Source: Auanema rhodensis
Lineage: Eukaryota > Nematoda > Chromadorea > Rhabditida > Rhabditidae
Reading direction: 5' to 3'
Assembly (NCBI GenBank): GCA_964057225.1
Contig: OZ059900.1
Location: forward strand, 17,623,638 to 17,687,637
Length of the DNA stretch: 64,000 nt
Positions 1 through 12,305 of this stretch are shown piece after piece. The notes beneath the pieces are model-generated. The model saw only the letters and a list, made by a program, of their open reading frames with translations. It had not been told where the DNA came from and did no database searches. Position 1 is the first letter of the stretch; every line of letters starts with the position of its first letter. Position numbers and translations under genes: made by a program.

Positions 1-335
1 AATTAGCATATTCTGAGGGCACGCCCCTTATGGCTAATATTGATTAAATCGATTTTTGTTCATATGAGTCGTCAAATGCAACGAATTTCAGCGTGTTACA
101 TACTAAAATGAAGCATTTTACATGCTGAACACTAGAAAAAAACAAAAACACAGTATTTCCCATGAGAAATATTTTATTATGCTGGAAAACCAGTTTTTGG
201 AAATTTCGCTGTAAACAAAGTTTTGACTTACGATTTCATGTGTTCAAACTCATGCAATGTCAATGAAACCTAGCTCAAAATTGTTCGTACAACGTCTCTT
301 TCACGACAAAAAAACAGGGGTTAGAAAATTAAGGA
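1..335 (+). repeat. Monomer with 7-bp deletion
   Basis: The first monomer is 335 bp. The usual ACGTCTAGTTCCACTTTCAC reads ACGTCTCTTTCAC here, a 7-bp loss near 293. It also carries AACAAAGTT in place of AACAAGGTT and an extra A in the A-rich stretch (GAAAAAAACAAA). I saw this deletion in no other copy, so it is private. Confidence 0.9.
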
Positions 336-678
336 AATTAGCATATTCTGAGGGCACGCCCCTTATGGCTAATATTGATTAAATCGATTTTTGTTCATAT
401 GAGTCGTCAAATGCAACGAATTTCAGCGTGTTACATACTAAAATGAAGCATTTTACATGCTGAACACTAGAAAAATACAAAAACACAGTATTTCCCATGA
501 GAAATATTTTATTATGCTGGAAAACCAGTTTTTGGAAATTTCGCTGTAAACAAGGTTTTGACTTACGATTTCATGTGTTCAAACTCATGCACTGTCAATG
601 AAACCTAGCTCAAAATTGTTCGTACAACGTCTAGTTCCACTTTCACGACAAAAAAACAGGGGTTAGGAAATTAAGGAA

Positions 679-715
679 ATTAGCATATTCTGAGGGCACG
701 CCCCTTATGGCTAAT
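679..715. repeat. Nested inverted repeat at monomer phase 2-38 (example copy)
   Basis: ATTAGC (679-684) pairs with GCTAAT (710-715), and between them GGGC pairs with GCCC around a two-base loop. This is the most GC-rich part of the monomer and recurs in almost every copy. Variants touch the inner stem: GGGTACGCC in monomers such as 14700 and 16068, GCACTCCC at 16752, GCCTCTT and GCCCTTT in domain 3. It could form a small cruciform or bind a dimeric protein; neither is shown. Confidence 0.6.
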
Positions 716-722
716 ATTGATT

Positions 723-732
723 AAATCGATTT
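723..732. repeat. Conserved 10-bp palindrome AAATCGATTT (example copy)
   Basis: This perfect palindrome, which includes a ClaI recognition sequence, is present in nearly every monomer, with CATATG (NdeI) six bases after it. ClaI or NdeI cleavage would therefore be expected to give a 342-bp ladder. Exceptions are rare: AAATGGATTT at 47984-47993, an altered sequence (GATTTAATCG) near 43535, loss of CATATG at the monomer starting 13674, and a G-to-T change just downstream at the monomer starting 34878. Confidence 0.8.
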
Positions 733-745
733 TTGTTCATATGAG

Positions 746-763
746 TCGTCAAATGCAACGAAT
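746..763 (-). promoter_or_regulatory. CENP-B-box-like left half, minus strand (example copy)
   Basis: Read on the minus strand this is ATTCGTTGCATTTGACGA. TTCGTTG and the A two bases later agree with the mammalian box YTTCGTTGGAARCGGGA, but the CGGG half is TGAC. Monomers of type j (TTCGTTTCA) and type n (CAATTAAT on the plus strand, which removes TTCG) change it, so if it is a binding site it is present in only a subset of monomers. Confidence 0.2.
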
Positions 764-880
764 TTCAGCGTGTTACATACTTAAATGAAGCATTTTACAT
801 GCTGAACACTAGAAAAATACAAAAACACAGTATTTCCCATGAGAAATATTTTATTATGCTGGAAAACCAGTTTTTGGAAA

Positions 881-897
881 TTTCGCTGTAAACAAGG
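881..897 (+). promoter_or_regulatory. CENP-B-box-like motif, plus strand (example copy)
   Basis: TTTCGCTGTAAACAAGG at monomer phase 204-220 follows the layout of the CENP-B box core (NTTCGNNNNANNCGGGN): TTCG, the central A, the following C and the final G agree, and two Gs of CGGG are A. That is seven of nine core bases. The stretch is conserved across the array; common variants are TAACCAAGG (same score) and AAACAAAGT (one further core base lost, at 1, 1704 and 10254). Binding is not shown, and a match of this quality can occur by chance. Confidence 0.3.
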
Positions 898-1361
898 TTT
901 TGACTTACGATTTCATGTGTTCAAACTCATGCAATGTCAATGAAACCTAGCTCAAAATTGTTCGTACAACGTCTAGTTCCACTTTCACGACAAAAAAACA
1001 GGGGTTAGAAAATTAAGGAAATTAGCATATTCTGAGGGCACGCCCCTTATGGCTAATATTGATTAAATCGATTTTTGTTCATATGAGTCGTCAAATGCAA
1101 CGAATTTCAGCGTGTTACATACTTAAATGAAGCATTTTACATGCTGAACACTAGAAAAATACAAAAACACAGTATTTCCCATGAGAAATATTTTATTATG
1201 CTGGAAAACCAGTTTTTGGAAATTTCGCTGTAACCAAGGTTTTGACTTACGATTTCATGTGTTCAAACTCATGCAATGTCAATGAAACCTAGCTCAAAAT
1301 TGTTCGTACAACGTCTAGTTCCACTTGCACGACAAAAAAACAGGGGTTAGAAAATTAAGGA

Positions 1362-2387
1362 AATTAGCATATTCTGAGGGCACGCCCCTTATGGCTAATA
1401 TTGATTAAATCGATTTTTGTTCATATGAGTCGTCAAATGCAACGAATTTCAGCGTGTTACATACTTAAATGAAGCATTTTACATGCTGAACACTAGAAAA
1501 ATACAAAAACACAGTATTTCCCATGAGAAATATTTTATTATGCTGGAAAACCAGTTTTTGGAAATTTCGCTGTAACCAAGGTTTTGACTTACGATTTCAT
1601 GTGTTCAAACTCATGCAATGTCAATGAAACCTAGCTCAAAATTGTTCGTACAACGTCTAGTTCCACTTTCACGACAAAAAAACAGGGGTTAGAAAATTAA
1701 GGAAATTAGCATATTCTGAGGGCACGCCCCTTATGGCTAATATTGATTAAATCGATTTTTGTTCATATGAGTCGTCAAATGCAACGAATTTCAGCGTGTT
1801 ACATACTAAAATGAAGCATTTCACATGCTGAACACTAGAAAAATACAAAAACACAGTATTTCCCATGAGAAATATTTTATTATGCTGGAAAACCAGTTTT
1901 TGGAAATTTCGCTGTAAACAAAGTTTTGACTTACGATTTCATGTGTTCAAACTCATGCAATGTCAATGAAACCTAGCTCAAAATTGTTCGTACAACGTCT
2001 AGTTCCACTTTCACGACAAAAAAACAAGGGTTAGAAAATTAAGGAAATTAGCATATTCTGAGGGCACGCCCCTTATGGCTAATATTGATTAAATCGATTT
2101 TTGTTCATATGAGTCGTCAAATGCAACGAATTTCAGCGTGTTACATACTAAAATAAAGCATTTTACATGCTGAACACTAGAAAAATACAAAAACACAGTA
2201 TTTCCCATGAGAAATATTTTATTATGCTGGAAAACCAGTTTTTGGAAATTTCGCTGTAAACAAGGTTTTGACTTACGATTTCATGTGTTTAAACTCATGC
2301 AATGTCAATGAAACCTAGCTCAAAATTGTTCGTACAACGTCTAGTTCCACTTTCACGACAAAAAAACAGGGGTTAGAAAATTAAGGA
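1362..2387 (+). repeat. Variant block repeated 25 monomers downstream (copy 1)
   Basis: Three successive monomers carry a recognisable series: TACTTAAATG plus AACCAAGG (1362), AACAAAGTT plus AACAAGGGTT (1704), then AAAATAAAGC plus GTGTTTAAAC (2046). The same series recurs at 9912-10937, exactly 8,550 bp (25 x 342) away. Copy 1 also has a private CATTTCACATG in the middle monomer. This is best explained by duplication of a long stretch of array in whole-monomer register. Confidence 0.8.
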
Positions 2388-3071
2388 AATTAGCATATTC
2401 TGAGGGCACGCCCCTTATGGCTAATATTGATTAAATCGATTTTTGTTCATATGAGTCGTCAAATGCAACGAATTTCAGCGTGTTACATACTAAAATGAAG
2501 CATTTTACATGCTGAACACTAGAAAAATACAAAAACACAGTATTTCCCATGAGAAATATTTTATTATGCTGGAAAACCAGTTTTTGGAAATTTCGCTGTA
2601 AACAAGGTTTTGACTTACGATTTCATGTGTTCAAACTCATGCAATGTCAATGAAACCTAGCTCAAAATTGTTCGTACAACGTCTAGTTCCACTTTCACGA
2701 CAAAAAAACAGGGGTTAGAAAATTAAGGAAATTAGCATATTCTGAGGGCACGCCCCTTATGGCTAATATTGATTAAATCGATTTTTGTTCATATGAGTCG
2801 TCAAATGCAACGAATTTCAGCGTGTTACATACTAAAATAAAGCATTTTACATGCTGAACACTAGAAAAATACAAAAACACAGTATTTCCCATGAGAAATA
2901 TTTTATTATGCTGGAAAACCGGTTTTTGGAAATTTCGCTGTAAACAAGGTTTTGACTTACGATTTCATGTGTTCAAACTCATGCAATGTCAATGAAACCT
3001 AGCTCAAAATTGTTCGTACAACGTCTAGTTCCACTTTCACGACAAAAAAACAGGGGTTAGAAAATTAAGGA

Positions 3072-6000
3072 AATTAGCATATTCTGAGGGCACGCCCCTT
3101 ATGGCTAATATTGATTAAATCGATTTTTGTTCATATGAGTCGTCAAATGCAACGAATTTCAGCGTGTTACATACTAAAATGAAGCATTTTACATGCTGAA
3201 CACTAGAAAAATACAAAAACACAGTATTTCCCATGAGAAATATTTTATTATGCTGGAAAACCAGTTTTTGGAAATTTCGCTGTAAACAAGGTTTTGACTT
3301 ACGATTTCATGTGTTCAAACTCATGCAATGTCAATGAAACCTAGCTCAAAATTGTTCGTACAACGTCTAGTTCCACTTTCACGACAAAAAAACAGGGGTT
3401 AGAAAATTAAGGAAATTAGCATATTCTGAGGGCACGCCCCTTATGGCTAATATTGATTAAATCGATTTTTGTTCATATGAGTCGTCAAATGCAACGAATT
3501 TCAGCGTGTTACATACTAAAATGAAGCATTTTACATGCTGAACACTAGAAAAATACAAAAACACAGTATTTCCCATGAGAAATATTTTATTATGCTGGAA
3601 AACCAGTTTTTGGAAATTTCGCTGTAAACAAGGTTTTGACTTACGATTTCATGTGTTCAAACTCATGCAATGTCAATGAAACCTAGCTCAAAATTGTTCG
3701 TACAACGTCTAGTTCCACTTTCACGACAAAAAAACAGGGGTTAGAAAATTAAGGAAATTAGCATATTCTGAGGGCACGCCCCTTATGGCTAATATTGATT
3801 AAATCGATTTTTGTTCATATGAGTCGTCAAATGCAACGAATTTCAGCGTGTTACATACTAAAATGAAGCATTTTACATGCTGAACACTAGAAAAATACAA
3901 AAACACAGTATTTCCCATGAGAAATATTTTATTATGCTGGAAAACCAGTTTTTGGAAATTTCGCTGTAACCAAGGTTTTGACTTACGATTTCATGTGTTC
4001 AAACTCATGCAATGTCAATGAAACCTAGCTCAAAATTGTTCGTACAACGTCTAGTTCCACTTTCACGACAAAAAAACAGGGGTTAGAAAATTAAGGAAAT
4101 TAGCATATTCTGAGGGCACGCCCCTTATGGCTAATATTGATTAAATCGATTTTTGTTCATATGAGTCGTCAAATGCAACGAATTTCAGCGTGTTACATAC
4201 TAAAATGAAGCATTTTACATGCTGAACACTAGAAAAATACAAAAACACAGTATTTCCCATGAGAAATATTTTATTATGCTGGAAAACCAGTTTTTGGAAA
4301 TTTCGCTGTAAACAAGGTTTTGACTTACGATTTCATGTGTTCAAACTCATGCAATGTCAATGAAACCTAGCTCAAAATTGTTCGTACAACGTCTAGTTCC
4401 ACTTTCACGACAAAAAAACAGGGGTTAGAAAATTAAGGAAATTAGCATATTCTGAGGGCACGCCCCTTATGGCTAATATTGATTAAATCGATTTTTGTTC
4501 ATATGAGTCGTCAAATGCAACGAATTTCAGCGTGTTACATACTTAAATGAAGCATTTTACATGCTGAACACTAGAAAAATACAAAAACACAGTATTTCCC
4601 ATGAGAAATATTTTATTATGCTGGAAAACCAGTTTTTGGAAATTTCGCTGTAAACAAGGTTTTGACTTACGATTTCATGTGTTCAAACTCATGCAATGTC
4701 AATGAAACCTAGCTCAAAATTGTTCGTACAACGTCTAGTTCCACTTTCACGACAAAAAAACAGGGGTTAGAAAATTAAGGAAATTAGCATATTCTGAGGG
4801 CACGCCCCTTATGGCTAATATTGATTAAATCGATTTTTGTTCATATGAGTCGTCAAATGCAACGAATTTCAGCGTGTTACATACTTAAATGAAGCATTTT
4901 ACATGCTGAACACTAGAAAAATACAAAAACACAGTATTTCCCATGAGAAATATTTTATTATGCTGGAAAACCAGTTTTTGGAAATTTCGCTGTAACCAAG
5001 GTTTTGACTTACGATTTCATGTGTTCAAACTCATGCAATGTCAATGAAACCTAGCTCAAAATTGTTCGTACAACGTCTAGTTCCACTTTCACGACAAAAA
5101 AACAGGGGTTAGAAAATTAAGGAAATTAGCATATTCTGAGGGCACGCCCCTTATGGCTAATATTGATTAAATCGATTTTTGTTCATATGAGTCGTCAAAT
5201 GCAACGAATTTCAGCGTGTTACATACTAAAATGAAGCATTTTACATGCTGAACACTAGAAAAATACAAAAACACAGTATTTCCCATGAGAAATATTTTAT
5301 TATGCTGGAAAACCAGTTTTTGGAAATTTCGCTGTAAACAAGGTTTTGACTTACGATTTCATGTGTTCAAACTCATGCAATGTCAATGAAACCTAGCTCA
5401 AAATTGTTCGTACAACGTCTAGTTCCACTTTCACGACAAAAAAACAGGGGTTAGAAAATTAAGGAAATTAGCATATTCTGAGGGCACGCCCCTTATGGCT
5501 AATATTGATTAAATCGATTTTTGTTCATATGAGTCGTCAAATGCAACGAATTTCAGCGTGTTACATACTTAAATGAAGCATTTTACATGCTGAACACTAG
5601 AAAAATACAAAAACACAGTATTTCCCATGAGAAATATTTTATTATGCTGGAAAACCAGTTTTTGGAAATTTCGCTGTAAACAAGGTTTTGACTTACGATT
5701 TCATGTGTTCAAACTCATGCAATGTCAATGAAACCTAGCTCAAAATTGTTCGTACAACGTCTAGTTCCACTTTCACGACAAAAAAACAGGGGTTAGAAAA
5801 TTAAGGAAATTAGCATATTCTGAGGGCACGCCCCTTATGGCTAATATTGATTAAATCGATTTTTGTTCATATGAGTCGTCAAATGCAACGAATTTCAGCG
5901 TGTTACATACTAAAATGAAGCATTTTACATGCTGAACACTAGAAAAATACAAAAACACAGTATTTCCCATGAGAAATATTTTATTATGCTGGAAAACCAG

Positions 6001-9000
6001 TTTTTGGAAATTTCGCTGTAACCAAGGTTTTGACTTACGATTTCATGTGTTCAAACTCATGCAATGTCAATGAAACCTAGCTCAAAATTGTTCGTACAAC
6101 GTCTAGTTCCACTTTCACGACAAAAAAACAGGGGTTAGAAAATTAAGGAAATTAGCATATTCTGAGGGCACGCCCCTTATGGCTAATATTGATTAAATCG
6201 ATTTTTGTTCATATGAGTCGTCAAATGCAACGAATTTCAGCGTGTTACATACTAAAATGAAGCATTTTACATGCTGAACACTAGAAAAATACAAAAACAC
6301 AGTATTTCCCATGAGAAATATTTTATTATGCTGGAAAACCAGTTTTTGGAAATTTCGCTGTAAACAAGGTTTTGACTTACGATTTCATGTGTTCAAACTC
6401 ATGCAATGTCAATGAAACCTAGCTCAAAATTGTTCGTACAACGTCTAGTTCCACTTTCACGACAAAAAAACAGGGGTTAGAAAATTAAGGAAATTAGCAT
6501 ATTCTGAGGGCACGCCCCTTATGGCTAATATTGATTAAATCGATTTTTGTTCATATGAGTCGTCAAATGCAACGAATTTCAGCGTGTTACATACTTAAAT
6601 GAAGCATTTTACATGCTGAACACTAGAAAAATACAAAAACACAGTATTTCCCATGAGAAATATTTTATTATGCTGGAAAACCAGTTTTTGGAAATTTCGC
6701 TGTAAACAAGGTTTTGACTTACGATTTCATGTGTTCAAACTCATGCAATGTCAATGAAACCTAGCTCAAAATTGTTCGTACAACGTTTAGTTCCACTTTC
6801 ACGACAAAAAAACAGGGGTTAGAAAATTAAGGAAATTAGCATATTCTGAGGGCACGCCCCTTATGGCTAATATTGATTAAATCGATTTTTGTTCATATGA
6901 GTCGTCAAATGCAACGAATTTCAGCGTGTTACATACTTAAATGAAGCATTTTACATGCTGAACACTAGAAAAATACAAAAACACAGTATTTCCCATGAGA
7001 AATATTTTATTATGCTGGAAAACCAGTTTTTGGAAATTTCGCTGTAACCAAGGTTTTGACTTACGATTTCATGTGTTCAAACTCATGCAATGTCAATGAA
7101 ACCTAGCTCAAAATTGTTCGTACAACGTCTAGTTCCACTTTCACGACAAAAAAACAGGGGTTAGAAAATTAAGGAAATTAGCATATTCTGAGGGCACGCC
7201 CCTTATGGCTAATATTGATTAAATCGATTTTTGTTCATATGAGTCGTCAAATGCAACGAATTTCAGCGTGTTACATACTAAAATGAAGCATTTTACATGC
7301 TGAACACTAGAAAAATACAAAAACACAGTATTTCCCATGAGAAATATTTTATTATGCTGGAAAACCAGTTTTTGGAAATTTCGCTGTAAACAAGGTTTTG
7401 ACTTACGATTTCATGTGTTCAAACTCATGCAATGTCAATGAAACCTAGCTCAAAATTGTTCGTACAACGTCTAGTTCCACTTTCACGACAAAAAAACAGG
7501 GGTTAGAAAATTAAGGAAATTAGCATATTCTGAGGGCACGCCCCTTATGGCTAATATTGATTAAATCGATTTTTGTTCATATGAGTCGTCAAATGCAACG
7601 AATTTCAGCGTGTTACATACTTAAATGAAGCATTTTACATGCTGAACACTAGAAAAATACAAAAACACAGTATTTCCCATGAGAAATATTTTATTATGCT
7701 GGAAAACCAGTTTTTGGAAATTTCGCTGTAAACAAGGTTTTGACTTACGATTTCATGTGTTCAAACTCATGCATTGTCAATGAAACCTAGCTCAAAATTG
7801 TTCGTACAACGTCTAGTTCCACTTTCACGACAAAAAAACAGGGGTTAGAAAATTAAGGAAATTAGCATATTCTGAGGGCACGCCCCTTATGGCTAATATT
7901 GATTAAATCGATTTTTGTTCATATGAGTCGTCAAATGCAACGAATTTCAGCGTGTTACATACTTAAATGAAGCATTTTACATGCTGAACACTAGAAAAAT
8001 ACAAAAACACAGTATTTCCCATGAGAAATATTTTATTATGCTGGAAAACCAGTTTTTGGAAATTTCGCTGTAACCAAGGTTTTGACTTACGATTTCATGT
8101 GTTCAAACTCATGCAATGTCAATGAAACCTAGCTCAAAATTGTTCGTACAACGTCTAGTTCCACTTTCACGACAAAAAAACAGGGGTTAGAAAATTAAGG
8201 AAATTAGCATATTCTGAGGGCACGCCCCTTATGGCTAATATTGATTAAATCGATTTTTGTTCATATGAGTCGTCAAATGCAACGAATTTCAGCGTGTTAC
8301 ATACTAAAATGAAGCATTTTACATGCTGAACACTAGAAAAATACAAAAACACAGTATTTCCCATGAGAAATATTTTATTATGCTGGAAAACCAGTTTTTG
8401 GAAATTTCGCTGTAAACAAGGTTTTGACTTACGATTTCATGTGTTCAAACTCATGCAATGTCAATGAAACCTAGCTCAAAATTGTTCGTACAACGTCTAG
8501 TTCCACTTTCACGACAAAAAAACAGGGGTTAGAAAATTAAGGAAATTAGCATATTCTGAGGGCACGCCCCTTATGGCTAATATTGATTAAATCGATTTTT
8601 GTTCATATGAGTCGTCAAATGCAACGAATTTCAGCGTGTTACATACTAAAATGAAGCATTTTACATGCTGAACACTAGAAAAATACAAAAACACAGTATT
8701 TCCCATGAGAAATATTTTATTATGCTGGAAAACCAGTTTTTGGAAATTTCGCTGTAAACAAGGTTTTGACTTACGATTTCATGTGTTCAAACTCATGCAA
8801 TGTCAATGAAACCTAGCTCAAAATTGTTCGTACAACGTCTAGTTCCACTTTCACGACAAAAAAACAGGGGTTAGAAAATTAAGGAAATTAGCATATTCTG
8901 AGGGCACGCCCCTTATGGCTAATATTGATTAAATCGATTTTTGTTCATATGAGTCGTCAAATGCAACGAATTTCAGCGTGTTACATACTAAAATGAAGCA

Positions 9001-11279
9001 TTTTACATGCTGAACACTAGAAAAATACAAAAACACAGTATTTCCCATGAGAAATATTTTATTATGCTGGAAAACCAGTTTTTGGAAATTTCGCTGTAAC
9101 CAAGGTTTTGACTTACGATTTCATGTGTTCAAACTCATGCAATGTCAATGAAACCTAGCTCAAAATTGTTCGTACAACGTCTAGTTCCACTTTCACGACA
9201 AAAAAACAGGGGTTAGAAAATTAAGGAAATTAGCATATTCTGAGGGCACGCCCCTTATGGCTAATATTGATTAAATCGATTTTTGTTCATATGAGTCGTC
9301 AAATGCAACGAATTTCAGCGTGTTACATACTAAAATGAAGCATTTTACATGCTGAACACTAGAAAAATACAAAAACACAGTATTTCCCATGAGAAATATT
9401 TTATTATGCTGGAAAACCAGTTTTTGGAAATTTCGCTGTAAACAAGGTTTTGACTTACGATTTCATGTGTTCAAACTCATGCAATGTCAATGAAACCTAG
9501 CTCAAAATTGTTCGTACAACGTCTAGTTCCACTTTCACGACAAAAAAACAGGGGTTAGAAAATTAAGGAAATTAGCATATTCTGAGGGCACGCCCCTTAT
9601 GGCTAATATTGATTAAATCGATTTTTGTTCATATGAGTCGTCAAATGCAACGAATTTCAGCGTGTTACATACTTAAATGAAGCATTTTACATGCTGAACA
9701 CTAGAAAAATACAAAAACACAGTATTTCCCATGAGAAATATTTTATTATGCTGGAAAACCAGTTTTTGGAAATTTCGCTGTAAACAAGGTTTTGACTTAC
9801 GATTTCATGTGTTCAAACTCATGCAATGTCAATGAAACCTAGCTCAAAATTGTTCGTACAACGTCTAGTTCCACTTTCACGACAAAAAAACAGGGGTTAG
9901 AAAATTAAGGAAATTAGCATATTCTGAGGGCACGCCCCTTATGGCTAATATTGATTAAATCGATTTTTGTTCATATGAGTCGTCAAATGCAACGAATTTC
10001 AGCGTGTTACATACTTAAATGAAGCATTTTACATGCTGAACACTAGAAAAATACAAAAACACAGTATTTCCCATGAGAAATATTTTATTATGCTGGAAAA
10101 CCAGTTTTTGGAAATTTCGCTGTAACCAAGGTTTTGACTTACGATTTCATGTGTTCAAACTCATGCAATGTCAATGAAACCTAGCTCAAAATTGTTCGTA
10201 CAACGTCTAGTTCCACTTTCACGACAAAAAAACAGGGGTTAGAAAATTAAGGAAATTAGCATATTCTGAGGGCACGCCCCTTATGGCTAATATTGATTAA
10301 ATCGATTTTTGTTCATATGAGTCGTCAAATGCAACGAATTTCAGCGTGTTACATACTAAAATGAAGCATTTTACATGCTGAACACTAGAAAAATACAAAA
10401 ACACAGTATTTCCCATGAGAAATATTTTATTATGCTGGAAAACCAGTTTTTGGAAATTTCGCTGTAAACAAAGTTTTGACTTACGATTTCATGTGTTCAA
10501 ACTCATGCAATGTCAATGAAACCTAGCTCAAAATTGTTCGTACAACGTCTAGTTCCACTTTCACGACAAAAAAACAAGGGTTAGAAAATTAAGGAAATTA
10601 GCATATTCTGAGGGCACGCCCCTTATGGCTAATATTGATTAAATCGATTTTTGTTCATATGAGTCGTCAAATGCAACGAATTTCAGCGTGTTACATACTA
10701 AAATAAAGCATTTTACATGCTGAACACTAGAAAAATACAAAAACACAGTATTTCCCATGAGAAATATTTTATTATGCTGGAAAACCAGTTTTTGGAAATT
10801 TCGCTGTAAACAAGGTTTTGACTTACGATTTCATGTGTTTAAACTCATGCAATGTCAATGAAACCTAGCTCAAAATTGTTCGTACAACGTCTAGTTCCAC
10901 TTTCACGACAAAAAAACAGGGGTTAGAAAATTAAGGAAATTAGCATATTCTGAGGGCACGCCCCTTATGGCTAATATTGATTAAATCGATTTTTGTTCAT
11001 ATGAGTCGTCAAATGCAACGAATTTCAGCGTGTTACATACTAAAATAAAGCATTTTACATGCTGAACACTAGAAAAATACAAAAACACAGTATTTCCCAT
11101 GAGAAATATTTTATTATGCTGGAAAACCAGTTTTTGGAAATTTCGCTGTAACCAAGGTTTTGACTTACGATTTCATGTGTTCAAACTCATGCAATGTCAA
11201 TGAAACCTAGCTCAAAATTGTTCGTACAACGTCTAGTTCCACTTTCACGACAAAAAAACAGGGGTTAGAAAATTAAGGA
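3072..11279 (+). repeat. Three-monomer higher-order repeat (1,026 bp, eight copies)
   Basis: At phase 215 the monomers read A, A, C (GTAAACAAGG, GTAAACAAGG, GTAACCAAGG) in strict order for 24 monomers; the C copies begin at 3756, 4782, 5808, 6834, 7860, 8886, 9912 and 10938. A second site (TACTAAAATG versus TACTTAAATG) follows the pattern A, T, T in several trimers (4098, 6150, 7176, 9228) and A, A, A in others. The trimer is therefore the unit of amplification, with secondary shuffling. Private changes are rare (CGTTTAG in the 6492 monomer, GCATTGTC in the 7518 monomer). Confidence 0.85.
9912..10937 (+). repeat. Variant block repeated 25 monomers upstream (copy 2)
   Basis: The markers are those of 1362-2387 in the same order: TACTTAAATG with AACCAAGG, AACAAAGTT with AACAAGGGTT, AAAATAAAGC with GTGTTTAAAC. 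The last pair occurs only at these two places in domain 1. The monomers just outside match less well, so the visible homology block is about three monomers within otherwise near-identical sequence. Confidence 0.8.
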
Positions 11280-12305
11280 AATTAGCATATTCTGAGGGCA
11301 CGCCCCTTATGGCTAATATTGATTAAATCGATTTTTGTTCATATGAGTCGTCAAATGCAACGAATTTCAGCGTGTTACATACTAAAATGAAGCATTTTAC
11401 ATGCTGAACACTAGAAGAATACAAAAACACAGTATTTCCCATGAGAAATATTTTATTATGCTGGAAAACCAGTTTTTGGAAATTTCGCTGTAAACAAGGT
11501 TTTGACTTACGATTTCATGTGTTCAAACTCATGCAATGTCAATGAAACCTAGCTCAAAATTGTTCGTACAACGTCTAGTTCCACTTTCACGACAAAAAAA
11601 CAGGGGTTAGAAAATTAAGGAAATTAGCATATTCTGAGGGCACGCCCCTTATGGCTAATATTGATTAAATCGATTTTTGTTCATATGAGTCGTCAAATGC
11701 AACGAATTTCAGCGTGTTACATACTAAAATGAAGCATTTTACATGCTGAACACTAGAAGAATACAAAAACACAGTATTTCCCATGAGAAATATTTTATTA
11801 TGCTGGAAAACCAGTTTTTGGAAATTTCGCTGTAAACAAGGTTTTGACTTACGATTTCATGTGTTCAAACTCATGCAATGTCAATGAAACCTAGCTCAAA
11901 ATTGTTCGTACAACGTCTAGTTCCACTTTCACGACAAAAAAACAGGGGTTAGAAAATTAAGGAAATTAGCATATTCTGAGGGCACGCCCCTTATGGCTAA
12001 TATTGATTAAATCGATTTTTGTTCATATGAGTCGTCAAATGCAACGAATTTCAGCGTGTTACATACTAAAATGAAGCATTTTACATGCTGAACACTAGAA
12101 GAATACAAAAACACAGTATTTCCCATGAGAAATATTTTATTATGCTGGAAAACCAGTTTTTGGAAATTTCGCTGTAAACAAGGTTTTGACTTACGATTTC
12201 ATGTGTTCAAACTCATGCAATGTCAATGAAACCTAGCTCAAAATTGTTCGTACAACGTCTAGTTCCACTTTCACGACAAAAAAACAGGGGTTAGAAAATT
12301 AAGGA
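11280..12305 (+). repeat. Local run of three copies of one variant monomer
   Basis: Three adjacent monomers (11280, 11622, 11964) share CTAGAAGAATAC where the rest of the array has CTAGAAAAATAC, and are otherwise near-identical. A single mutated monomer has evidently spread to its neighbours. The same change appears only once more, inside the inverted segment near 42270. Confidence 0.8.

Larger units (their letters stand above)
678..1019 (+). repeat. Representative 342-bp monomer
   Basis: This copy has the standard length and close to the majority sequence, so it serves as a reference; phase 1 is set at AATTAGC. It is 66% A+T (57 G, 59 C) with a GC-rich patch at phase 15-26, A-tracts around phase 136-150 and a run of seven A near phase 314-320. 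It has 10 CpG, about the number expected from composition. Landmarks by phase: nested inverted repeat 2-38, palindrome AAATCGATTT 46-55, CATATG 61-66, the CTGG-AAAA-CCAG stem 182-193, and CENP-B-box-like motifs at 69-86 (minus) and 204-220 (plus). Confidence 0.95.

Noticed and set aside
678-1019. tRNA, rRNA or other structured RNA gene within the monomer
   Set aside because: No cloverleaf, no A/B box pair and no rRNA-like stretch seen; only short hairpins with 4-6 bp stems.
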